Source: Mercenaria mercenaria
Taxonomy: Eukaryota; Mollusca; Bivalvia; Venerida; Veneridae
DNA: 64,000 nt
Reading direction: 5' to 3'
Assembly: GCF_021730395.1 (NCBI RefSeq)
Contig: NC_069362.1
Location: forward strand, 67,845,501-67,909,500
Shown: in pieces, positions 1 to 12,263 of the stretch
Layout: each line of letters opens with the position of its first letter
How positions within the stretch are numbered: position 1 is the first letter of the stretch
Program-made: the position numbers and the translations under genes
The notes under the pieces: generated by a model
What the model was told of the DNA's origin: nothing
The model's database searches: none
The model's input: the letters and a program-made list of their open reading frames with translations, nothing else

Positions 1-1030
1 AGTCGGTAAAAGATATTTTGCGAAATGAGTTATCATCATCATCATCACAATTAAAGATCTAGGTCCGCATTTCAGACTTTATTTGAACCGTCTGGGGTCA
101 TTGTTTATTGGAAAGTCAGTCAACCTATTACTTTTAACAGTATCTGAGTAATATAAGTGAGTAGAGGATAGTGTACTTTATTTTGTAGATTAAACATTGC
201 GTTTTTGACATTTGTTTATTGAAAGGAAAATGTTTGTTAAAGAAAAAGTTTATTTAGAAGAAAAGCAAATTGGATTTTTCAAGAAAAATGTGACATTCAC
301 ATGACTGCTTTCTGAATATTGTAAAGAACATTTTTTCTATGGTGCATTTCGGTAAAACATGAAAAATACACTTTACGCGCCTTCTTGCTGAAACTTCACT
401 TGATTTTAACCCATTATGTAACATTCCAATCACAGTAATTGCATGCTTATGACATATCTTTTTCATTGATCTAATATTTGTGAATGAAACCAGATTACCT
501 TGTTTTCACTACCTTTGGTCTATTGGTGTTAATATTATTAGTATTACAAATCATTAGTAATACAATCATTATTTTACGCTCACTGAAAAAAAGTATAATT
601 TCTTACAATTAACACATTGCACAAATCTAGTGAGGACCCCATCCCCACCCACCTCCGCTACAGTTCTAATTAACTACTTGTTGGTTTGTTGGAGTTGTAT
701 ATTGGATTGGTGAGGTGGGAGTGTGGACGTGGGGAGGTGATACTTATATGATATAGTAATGGACCTAGGTCTTTAAGTAAAAAAAAAGAAGTAAACTTAA
801 GGTTTTACTTTCCGAATTGTATCAGTCTAAAGTCGTATAAACTTATTTTGTAGATTTTCAGTCAACTTACGAAGTATATGCACTGGTGGCTGTACTGGAA
901 TCTTGGAATAGACATCTAGCAGACGTGAATCATAGAACAGAAAACTAGCAGACGTTACACATGTAATAGGACATGAAATGGCAGAAAAGTACACAAAAAA
1001 GGTTCGGGATTAAAAAAACAACGAGAGAAA
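1..1030. other. Non-coding flank, no gene seen
   Basis: AT-rich sequence with short simple repeats (a tca run near 35-47) and a G/C-skewed patch around 630-740. No exon with splice sites or recognisable protein was found. It lies outside the duplicated block, which begins at the 32-bp minisatellite. Confidence 0.5.
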
Positions 1031-1059
1031 TGGTCAGAAAACAATCAGACTTAACTCAG

Positions 1060-1640
1060 GGTAGGAAGGAACAATCAGATACAACACAGGATAGGACAGG
1101 AAACATGCCGAAAAACACAGGATAGGACAGGAAACCTGGCGACATAACACAGGATAGAACAGGAAACCTGGCGACAAAACACAGGAAAGGACAGGAAACC
1201 TGGCGACATAACACAGGATAGAACAGGAAACCTGGCGACAAAACACAGGATAGAACAGGAAACCTGGCGACATAACACAGGATAGGACAGGAAACCTGGC
1301 GACATAACACAGGATAGAACAGGGAACCTGGCGACAAAACACAGGATAGGACAGGAAGCCTGGCGACATAACACAGGATAGAACAAAAACAATAAGTCGC
1401 AACACATGAGATGAGAAAAAGCCATGGAGAATAACACAAGATAGGACAGGAAACAATCCGACGCAATACAGGACGGGACAGGAAACAAGCAGACATAACA
1501 CTCGATAAGGTATGAAACATAATGGCTCGAAACAAAAGGACAGGAAACAATTAAACATAACATTAGATATAGCAGGTGAGAAGCAGAAGTAACACTCAAT
1601 AGAAAAGGAAACAAATGTATATTACAACCGATAGTATAGG
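1060..1640. repeat. 32-bp minisatellite, copy A
   Basis: A tandem array with a period of 32 bp (core cacaggataggacaggaaac followed by ctggcgacat), about ten good units plus degenerate ones. Because 32 is not a multiple of three and the unit has few stops on the minus strand, several overlapping long open frames appear; these are artefacts of the repeat, not genes. It sits just 3' of the last exon of gene A. The paralogous place in copy B (17454-17780) has far fewer clean units, so the array changed in length after duplication. Confidence 0.85.
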
Positions 1641-1928
1641 GAACAAGATCACATTGTAAATACGTGCAGAACATCATTAATCTGTACATAGCGACATCGT
1701 ATAGTTTCGAGTATAAACGAAACTTGGCACGTAATACTGAACTCATACGTATGTTGTAAGTCTTTAAAATTTAAAATAAAAACAAGATACAATTTGATTT
1801 CAACTTGATATGCAGTGGCATTGATTTTGCTGATCGGATGAGTGCCGTTACAAAAAACAAAAAAAAACAAAACAAAAAAACGCTGATGGTGTCAATTTCA
1901 TTTAATGAATAATAAACATATATAGCTT

Positions 1929-2091
1929 TTATTTTTTGTCTTCCTCCTCTCGTTGTTGAAGAAACCTAATCATAGCTTCGTAGAATTCTTTCTCGGTATC
2001 CATCATTTGTCGTCTTTTCCTGTCCGTCAAGATCTGTTCCCGGTAGAACTCCAGTTGAGTCGCCCTCATCATCTCTTCACTTATATTCTCA
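1929..2091 (-). CDS. Gene A exon 7: charged helical C-terminus
   Basis: Acceptor ctacttgcag, then 53 codons and TAA. The residues are strongly charged and heptad-like (QLEFYREQILTDRKRRQMMD then EFYEAMIRFLQQREEEDKK), so a coiled coil is likely. The copy in B at 18087-18246 keeps acceptor and stop but has two in-frame stops. The tail resembles C-terminal coils of Myb/SANT-type nuclear proteins as much as a cytoplasmic tail, so a separate gene is possible. Confidence 0.65.
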
Positions 2092-5000
2092 CTGCAAGTA
2101 GTAATTTAAAGTAATTGTTTCATTAATAGCTGGTATATTTTGAGTACAAAATGAAGCATGAAAGTCTGTTCTACACCGGTAATAAACTAAAAAAAAAAAA
2201 AACAAAAAAAGAAAAAAAACTAGAAATTTGTTTCATTTTACAAAAAAATACACAAAATGATTAAAAACGTTTAAAAAGAAAACTACGTTTCTTTTACCTT
2301 GATAACGTGTCGTTTGCATTTTCATTCTCAGTGTTACCCTGAAATAGGAACAGAGTGGACAGTTTGGTATTTTTCTAAGAAATGTCAGTTTAATATTATA
2401 GAAATACATGTAGAGTGTTTGGTTATCTACTCTATCAAAGGCATGTCTGCAGCAAGCTTCGCTAGAGTTGTCACAGGAGTGACGAATTATACCCCCACAA
2501 TACGGCCTTGTCACAGAAGTAAGCCAATGTCAAAGTCGAACCTTAAAAAATAGGGGTCATCTGCTGGTCATGATTAACATCCCTATAATAATTACGTACG
2601 TGTCGTGATCCTAGGTTTATGCGTTCTCAAGTTATCATCCGGAAATGACATTTGACCTACTGACCTCAAAATTTATAGGTGTCATCTGCTGGCGATGACC
2701 AATCTCTCCATTAACTTTCGTGATCCTAGGCCAAATCATTCTCAAGTTATCATCCAGAAACCTTTTAATTGTTCCGGGTTATTGTGACCTTGACCCTTGG
2801 CCTACTGACCTCAAAGTCGAACTTGACCTGTATTTTTTATGTTAAGCTGTATCCCAAAATTTATGATAATTGGCCAAAGCGTTCTCAAGTTATCATCCGG
2901 AAACCGTTTAATTGTTCCGGGTCATTCTGACCTTGACCTACGGACCTCAAAGTCGGACTTGGCCTGTATTTTATGATGTTAAACCTGTGTACCAAAAATT
3001 ATCTAAATTTGTCAAGCTCTTCACGAGTTACTGTCCGGAAACCATGAAAACCAACGGACTGACTGACCGACCGACAGGCTCACTCCTAAATACCGCCCTC
3101 TCCTCCAAACTTCGTTTTGTGGGGGCATGAATATGTGCTTTATTTTCTGAAAGTAAAGCGTTGGGATTATATACCAAAAATAGTTGTTTTTTTTCGAGTT
3201 AACTGTTATAATGTGTACACTAATATCTCGTTTGTAAGTAGTTACTGTGTGAACCAACGTTGCCATAACGCTACTATCATATTTAAAGCCAAGTGGTGAT
3301 ATTAACCGTATATTTAATAGTCTTCTACTTTTTTACTTAGCGTAGTTCTAATCACCAGTAAAGTCCTTATTACCCGACTCCGGTCCTCATAGTTAGGGTC
3401 ATTCACTGGCCCATAGTTCAATATATATTTGCTTGGCAAATTAGATGAAAAGATTGAAATTTATGTCTGACGTTCTGTACTTAAACACTTAGTGAATGAC
3501 ATGCTAGTCAATAAGTATATGATGTTATTAGATCGCATATTTTCCATATTTTCAATGTCACCGGTCTCCGATACTTGAGGGCAATTAGCTCCCTTCTGTA
3601 TTATTTGATATTGTAGAAAGACATTCAAGAAAAAACACAAGAATGACTGTAAGCAAAAATATTTTAAAATAACCAGCGCAATAGCATCAAAGCCTGCGTT
3701 TGAAATAGATGTATGCTAAAAACAGTTATACAATTATTGTGTTAGACAATTGTCTCTTCCTTGGCTTTAAGTTTGGATACCCGTGAAGTTTGACGTAGCT
3801 GGATCGATTAGCTTTAGTTGCAATTTAAAGCCTCCTCACACAGGAGAATTCATAATAAACGCAGCCTGGCGAATTGGGTAAATTGTAAACTCTGACGAAT
3901 TTCGACCGAATCTGTTTGAAAATTTGTTACATTGTTTGAAATAAAACGAAAGGTAAACGTATGTGAACTATTTGTTGCGAATGATTTACGAAGTGTGACG
4001 TTTGGTTACTGTTATTCGCTGTTGGGTCGCGCAAACAATCTTTGTTCTTTCCATTAGCGATTAGGAGCGCAAACATGTGAACCTAAGCGCAACTTTGCGC
4101 GTGCTTGCGCATGCTTCCGAAGCCGTCCTAAGCTTTCCAAAAGGGTATTCCCGTATCCGACCATTACCAGACGCTATACTAGACTGGTGAAAACCAGGTG
4201 GGTCAATTTGCACTCTAACTTTCTCCAACTCGACATCACGTCGTATTGCTGTTTTACTGCTGTATGATTTTTAACTTTTTTGAAGTTCTGCAAGTCCAAA
4301 AGTATACCAAGGGGTAGAGGAAAAGGATCTAGAGCGAGGAAGGTTGCTGCTGTAGAGCCAGAGAAACCCGAGAAACCAGAGGTGCAGTCTGATGAGCAGC
4401 GTGGTCACCCTGAAGATCTATAATAATGCATCAGAATTCCTGGAGATGGTGCAGGATGGTTCCACTGTATTTTGGGAAAGGACTGTTGGTCTTGAAATCC
4501 AATGGAACCATCCTGCACCATCTCCAGGAATTCTGATGCATTATAAATCTTGGCATCTCCATTTGAACCATATCCTGAAAGTACAGAAGGATAAGAAATT
4601 GCCAGTATACATTGAAAATAGCAATAAATATATTTAATTCATATAATTACAAATGTAGTAAAATTTATGTGAGCCGTGCCATGGGAAAACCAACATAGTG
4701 GGTTTGCGACCAGCATGGATCCAGACCAGCCTGCGCATCCGCGCAGTCTGGTCAGGCTCCATGCTGTTCGCTTTTAAAGCCTATTGGAATTGGAGAAACT
4801 GTTAGCGAACAGCATGGATCCTGACCAGACTGCGCGGATGCGCAGGCTGGTCTGGATCCTTGCTGGTCGCATACCCACTATGTTGGTTTTCCCATGGCAC
4901 GGCTCATGTGGACTTATACTCACCACCCAGGTCACACTTCACCAACTTGTAGTCTGAGTCGACAATGGCCAGATGATGCTGAAGAAACTTTTATGATTAT

Positions 5001-8000
5001 GATATAAGGAACCAGAGCTGGCAGGCTTTCTGATGGCTATGTGTTTGCCATCAATGGCAGCAACACAAATAGGGAAGTTCCATTTCTTGAGGAAACCATT
5101 AACCAGTTGTTTCCATTCTTCAGGTGTGGAGGGGGCTGGCATAACCTCATCAACATATTTCTCACATAAAGCATGACATACTTCTCTGACCACTACAGAG
5201 AGGGTATTCTCAGCGACCCGCCAGGAGTACTGCATGTCTGAGTACTTGGCATCAGAAATCAGGTGGCGTAGACTGGCAGCTAACTTGAGGCCTGCATACA
5301 GGGACCCCCTGTACCAGAAGCGATGACGGACCTTCTTGAATATTTCATCATACATTTCAGTTGGCATGCAGAGGAATTTCTTGAAGGTTCTAGGATCATC
5401 TGTTCTGAGCTTAACCATGAGCTCGATCATAGATGCCAATTTGGCGCCGAATCTCGGGATGCAGCCATGGTCTTCACCAGATGCAACGTGCTCTGGCTCC
5501 TCTTCTCCACCTCAATCGGCCTCTGATAAACTGGTGGCTGTTAAGTTCTTGGTGGAAGACTTCTTGGTAGGCCATAGCAGCCACATATTGCAGTATCAGG
5601 CGTTGTATATATGTGTACACAAAACTGTTGAGGTACTCAAAACTACTCAAGAAATTTAGAGGCGTTATGATTCGCGTGAATTCGCATGTCGTAGTTACCC
5701 TTCGTAATGATTCGTATGCAAGCGTGCCGTTCGTTTCCTGAACATTTATTAATCGTTACAATTTGCTTTCATTCGTCATGAAATTCGGATTCAATTAGCT
5801 ACAATACGTAATCATTCCCTATTATTTCGTACAACTTCGCAAACTATCGCAAAGATTCGTCATGGGGTCGTCCTCGATCGCTTGATATACAAATTAGCTG
5901 ATCACGACCTAATAACTTGCGACCTCTAACGCCAGTTGACGAACGCTATGCGAAGACTTTCCGACTTGTTAACGTATTGAAACGAATTTTAACGAATGAG
6001 AGACGAAACTTTTAATCGCCACAATTTTTTTAACATGCTCAAACGCATCCATACGAACACCACCAACGTTGTAAAATGCACATATACTAATGGGAACGGA
6101 TTTGGCTAAAGTCCTATTCGCCTGTACACGCAAGTTGACGTTGGTTTTTTTTCGCCTATGTGTGAGGAGGCTTTTCCCTGCGAATCGGTTTATCCGAGTT
6201 GCCATTTAGCTTTGACGTTTCACTTACCTGGTTCGGTTTACCCGACTTGCCATTTAGCTTTGACGTTCACTTACCTGGTTCGGTTTACCCGAGTTGCCAT
6301 TTAGCTGTGACGTTTCACTTACCTGGTTCGGTTTATCCGGCTTGCCATTTAGCTGTGACGTTTCACTTACCTGGTTCGGTTTATCCGACTTGCCATTTAG
6401 CTATGACGTTTCACTTACTTGGTTCGGTTTCCCCAAGTTGACATTTAGCTGTGACGTTTCACTTACCTGGTTCGGTTTACCCGAGTTGCCATTTAGCTGT
6501 GACGTTTCACTTACCTCGTTCGGTTTACCTGAATTGCCATTTAGCTGTGACGTTTCTCTTACCTGGTTCGGTTTATCCGAGTTGCCATTTAGCTGTGTTG
6601 TAGCTGCTGGTATAGACGTTGTTGCTACTGGAGTTGACTTAACTGAAAATATAAATATTGTTAGAAAAGAAAGTCGTTTTTAACCGGTTTCATACAATTC
6701 GTCAGTGTATCAGTCATAGAAAAAAACACGATACGATTAGCAGCATTTAACTGTTAACCCAGAGCTGTAACTATGTTATACTAGAACTAAATCTTTTAAA
6801 CAAGAGGCCAAATGAGCCTAAGTCGCTCACTATAGAAGGAGCTTTTGACTTTGTAAGTTTTCAGATGATGTTTACACTTTTCTATGAGTAATTTTTTTTC
6901 AGAATATTTCAGCATTGTTGAGATAGAATGATTTAGCCTAGATTAAATCTTACGATCTATACCAAAAAGGAAAGTGTATAAAGTTGTTAGTACAAATCTC
7001 ACATACTTGGTGTTTTGGACAGTTTATCTTAAAATCTAGTATTTTAAAGACAGTTTTACACTTTTTAGCACTTAAGCCGATGACTTACATTTGACCAGGC
7101 CTATAAAGGTCAGGTCATCAAAGGATTTAAATAGATTAAGAGAAATAAATAAATCAAATTTAATATCCGACTATTTGGAACTTGCATTTCTTTGTTGTTT
7201 ATCAAACATAATATCTTAGTAAATATTCTCAAGGTTGAAGCTTCAACAAATTGTAAGATTCTCTAATTCAATTAAAGGGGAAACTCTTTTCTAAAGACAA
7301 TCAAACCAGGAATTACAATGTATTGGAGAAAAATGCCAAAAAAACCCAGCTAATTAAACACGAATGTATTGTATGTTTAGATGATTGTCTATTAATGTCT
7401 GTGATTATTATAAGAACACATACTGCTACTTACGCTTCTTGATTATTAAAGACATAAAACTGATATAAACCTAATTAGTACTGGGTATTTTGAAATATAT
7501 AGTGCAACGCACAAGATTATAAAACATTTACGTTTTCTTGAGATGATAACACAGCCCTAGCCCCTTCAAATAAAGAATTAAAATGTCATAATCGTCCTAA
7601 ACAATTTGGTTCCATAGCATTTTGTTAGAAAGAAATTAATCTAACTATACATTTTATGAAATATGTAATATAAGCCGCGCCATGAGAAAACCAACACAGT
7701 GGGTTTGCGACCAGCATGGATCAAGACCAGCCTGTGCATCCGCGCAGTCTGGTCAAGATCCATGCTGTTCGCTTTCAAAGTCTATTGCAATTAGAGAAAC
7801 TGTTAGCGAACAGCATGGATCCTGACCAGACTGCGCGGATGCGCAGGCTGGTCTGGATCCATGCTGGTCGCAAACCCACTTTGTTTGTTTTCTCATGGCA
7901 CGGCTCAATTATCATTTAAAGATAATTCTATATGTAGCTCTGCTTGTCACTAATAGGGGTGAAGTGAAATTATTTGAACAAACTTGAAAGAAAACCTTAT

Positions 8001-11000
8001 AAGGATACCAAGTTTGGTGAAGTCACGTTACATTTCTCATGAGAAGAAGTTTGAAAGTATTTTCTTCTATTTTAACTGTGACAGGCCATAAAAAAGCAGA
8101 ACCATTGTTCGAACGCATTTGAGAGGACATTACAAGGATCTACAAACCAAATTTGTTGAATATCTATCAAGTGGTGAAGGAGAAAATTTGCTAAAAAGGG
8201 GCCAAGCTGCATCATTTGAACAGACATGATGGATGTCCATGCTAGAAAGTTGTTGATCAAGTTTGGTATAATGCTGACAATTAGTTTCAGAGGATAAGAT
8301 ATTTAAGTAAAAATGTTGACGTAGGACGACGGACGTCGAAAGATGGGCCATCCATCTATACTAATACCTACCTGAAAGAAAGTTTAGGTGAGATAAAAAA
8401 ACCAGTAAAAACATATGTGTGGTACATTACACATAATTAAAAAGTACAAGACAATTTCATCGAGGCGACTTACTTCTTAACACTTGCACTTTGATGCTTC
8501 CGATATTTAAATCTGAACTTCGGCACACATATATCCCGGCGTCATCCATTCGGCTGTTTGATATTTCTAAGTTACTTGTGTATGACCGTGTATGTAACTC
8601 TTGCCAGCTTATTATCGATAATCTACCATTCCAGAATGAATTTGAGCTCCTGATTTTTTGACCATTAAAAAACCAGTCGACATGAGTAGGTGCTGTGTGA
8701 CCACCACCTGTCTTGCATGTTAAATTGATGTTGCCATACTGTGGTACAAATTTTGTGCCCGTAATGTTTAGGTCTGAAACAAAAATGTGTTTGCAATTAA
8801 AAAAACAAGGCTGAAATGGTCCTGCCTGAAGTCCTACAAGTAGAAATAGAATGAAATAAAATATTATATGCGAAGAAAGAAAATAAAGTCATGCGGAACT
8901 TAGGATGATTTGTGGTAATACTTATAGTTTATTAGCTTTGTATCGGGAAATATGCATGAGTTCTTCAGCGGAAATATTGCGCGACTTTAGGAGCGCAATA
9001 TTCTTCCGCTGGAGAACGAGTGCATATTCCCCGATGCAAAGATAATAACCTTTTTATTACATACGCATCTACACGTATAAATATTATGTAAATATCAAAA
9101 ATATGTTCAACAGCCTGAATAGGATTGACAACACTGAACTAAATAGAAAAAATAGTGCAGCAACACACACTTAATTACGTCACGCACCCGATATGAAATT
9201 CAGGCATCAGTGTATTGAAAATATTGACGTTTCCGGTACCAGTGTAACTTCACGGGGAATAGAAATGTGTATGTAATAATGATCTGTTATTGCGTATTGC
9301 TGGTAGAACGAGCCACGTATTCAAAGCTTATATTGATCTATACACCTAATCTATACACTGGTGATTGAACTCGACATATAAATGCACATGGTGGAGATTA
9401 CTTTACACGATATTTCGATTAAATTATGCACGCACTAGCTGTCACAAACGTCATGATTGTTCCGCAGTCTGAGGTTTAAAATGTTTCAGTCCTCGGGTGT
9501 AAGTTGATAGCAATAAAACCGTTCTTAACAAACACAAAATATATGATTATACGAGTTTTACCTGCTTGTTGCGTTACTTCTGTTACTTCTAGTGTAACGA
9601 TTTTCACCATGGAAGGAGTTTTTGCGCTTATTTCGCACGTGTATTTTCCTGCGTCACTGTTTTTTGCGCTTTTTATAATCAAGTCCCAGTCTGGTCCGTT
9701 AGCAGATACAGCAAGTCTTTCATCTGCCACATAAACGAATTGACCAACTGTTAACGGAAAGTCGGTGCCTACCTTTCTCCAGCCAACCTGAATACAGTTA
9801 TCTATAGTCATTACGTAATATAAATGTCTAGTATAACATATGCATCTACTAATACTGAACATTAAACTGATGATATTTTTACTTATTCTTTAAAAACAAA
9901 GAAGAATCATCACAATTGTCAAGTTACTGTTACACGTTTACCTAGAACATGTAAGCTATTATAGAACAGTGTATTGCAGCATTATTTTTCGTAACAGGAA
10001 TCTCCTATCTTATAGTCCATGAAAATCATTCTTGACTTAGTTTCTATTGTAACTAGAAATAAAATTAAAATTAAAAAAGAAAAGAAAAAGGAAATTACAT
10101 CACATTTTAAAATAACTGATGTTCTATATATATTTTCAATATTTTCATTTTTAAACTTTGGCTTATAAAACATTACCGTTCTTGTTCCTAGCTCTTTCAT
10201 GGAGCAAGGCAGGACTGCAGTCTGACCCTCTTTTACGCTGATATGTTCTTGTTCAACTGTTGACTCCAGTGCTACAATTAATCAAACACATTCGAACAAA
10301 CCCTACACGATCTTGGGATACTGTTTGCACAACTTTATGCAAAATAATTGTTTGATATTTCAATATAGTATATCTTTTTAATTTCCTGTCAGTTATAATT
10401 ATCAGCAGTGAAAGATCGCATTATATGTATCATCAAATAATAAATTCATATTTGAGCTTTTAAAATCAGTTTTTTTTTTTGCACGTGAAAGAAGAATACA
10501 CATGCATATATTTATGATAAAAAATAAAAAAAAATGTAAAAACCACCCGGTCATGTTCAAAATGCTACTTGTTGACATCAAAAATCGTTAGGTGAGTGTT
10601 TTCCCCAGTTAACGTAACAATGACAAGTTTATATCAGTTTTAGGTCAAGGGTTAAAATACATATTTCATATTTATAAAAAATATTAAAGCCATCACATGT
10701 GTTTGAAATGTAAAGTTTTTATTTTTGAAAAAAAAAGAAAAAGACTTGATATTTTTTTAAATAAGATTAAGCTCATATGACGCATTGAATGAGGAAGCTG
10801 GGAAAGAATGTTTTCTAAAATGTTTATAATTTTGGGAGATGAATCCCTCTTTATTCCCAGACGAATTAGATTTATGCTTGTGTTACTTTTAACAAATTCT
10901 CACATCTTTAAATTTATGTTTAAGTACATTGTTTTAAATTTCTTTTTGATATTCTCGCAACTAACTTGCACCAGTCACAATCAATTACTACCCTACTCAT

Positions 11001-12230
11001 TATATCATATTTATTGTATCTTGTGTTTACGTTTGTCATGTATCTTAGCAACTGTCATGTCACGTGCAAAAACTACAATTCATTAAACATTAAAATGTTT
11101 CCTTTCAAGACAGAAAAAAAGTAATTATACTGAAACATTTGAGTTAGTTGAAGAAAAAAAAAAACATGGGCTGTTCTTATAACATGTATGTCCCTCCGTG
11201 GAGGGTTGTCCCATTTTCGGTCCATGATTACTATGAACTTGACCTTTGACCTACAAGCCCCCAAAACAATAGGGGTCATTTACCTTATAAGTCTTATCAT
11301 GCTGACAAGTTTGAAAGTTTAGTCAATAATAATAATAATAATAATGATAATAATAATAACATCTTTATTTATAGAAGGTAGCATATGAAGATATAGATCA
11401 GTACAATGTACAAATGATACATCTTAATTTTAATTGTGGCAACAACAACAACAACCAAATACAATTTAAACTATCACATAACCTAATCGACATCACATTC
11501 ATTCTTCGACAAATACCTCTTAAATAGATATTGCCTTTCAGTATCCATTTATACAATTTTCATTTAGGCAATCACTTAGTGACAATATATACATGCATAA
11601 TTATATTATAACGGCATAGTTATAATTCAGCTGACATAAACAAAGTTGTTCTTAAGTTATTGAGCGGAATCTGTTTCAAACTTCAGGCACCTGCGACCTT
11701 TACCGTTGACATAATTCCAAAAGTATAGGACTTATTTACTTTATTAGTCTAATCATTTACTAAGCCTGGAGGGTCTGGATCTAGTAGTTCTCAAGTTATT
11801 GGGACGAAACAGTTTTTTACATTGAGGCCCCTGTAACCTTAACCTTAAATCTACAGACCCTAAAAGCTAAAAGAGTCATTTGCTTTATAAGCCCAAGTAT
11901 GGTACCAAGTTAGAAGGTTCTGGGTCATGTAATTATCTAGATATTGGGCGGAAACCATTCGCTTTACAGGCCGACGAACAGACGGACCGACCGACAGACT
12001 GACCAACGCGACCGACAGCTGAAACCAATATACCCCTACTTCTTCGAAGGAAGTGACATAAAAAGAACCTCACAATTTCTTATCCACTTTATGACATTCA
12101 AGTTAAATTCCAAACTATTCAAATTCAACAAAACGCTTGCTTTAACGAAAACACAAGCAATAAATTAGAAACAAATATATACCTATGTTTTAACTCTTCA
12201 CATGCACCAAAAAAGTACATAATTTAAACG

Positions 12231-12263
<33 letters not shown>

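Larger units (their letters stand above)
3827..6174 (-). mobile_element. PIF/Harbinger DNA transposon, broken
   Basis: Bounded by terminal inverted repeats, AAAGCCTCCTCACACA at 3827 and its inverse ending at 6174. The inner strand carries a transposase remnant, a basic N-terminal peptide of the partner gene near 4300-4390, a long palindrome (4413-4560) and a nested MITE (4670-4906). A 3-bp target duplication could not be assigned with certainty. It lies in an intron of gene A and has no counterpart in copy B, which lacks this whole segment. Confidence 0.75.

Noticed and set aside
1034-1746. Three overlapping minus-strand frames rich in Cys, Leu, Ser and Val (up to 223 codons)
   Set aside because: They are the three frames of a 32-bp minisatellite; the same sort of frames recur in the duplicate at 17454-17838 and no domain or splice context supports them.
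5323-5659. Plus-strand frames opposite the Harbinger nuclease
   Set aside because: Antisense shadows of the transposase remnant.
6199-6683. Plus-strand frames of repeating PFSCDVSLTWFGL-type units
   Set aside because: Antisense of the 48-bp repeat that belongs to the minus-strand gene A exon; no independent gene evidence.
7716-7919. Plus-strand frame containing MDPDQTARMRRLVWIHAGRK, and the like at 38186 and 44905
   Set aside because: Translation of the 237-bp palindromic MITE. It is identical between copies because the DNA is a transposon, not because a protein is conserved.
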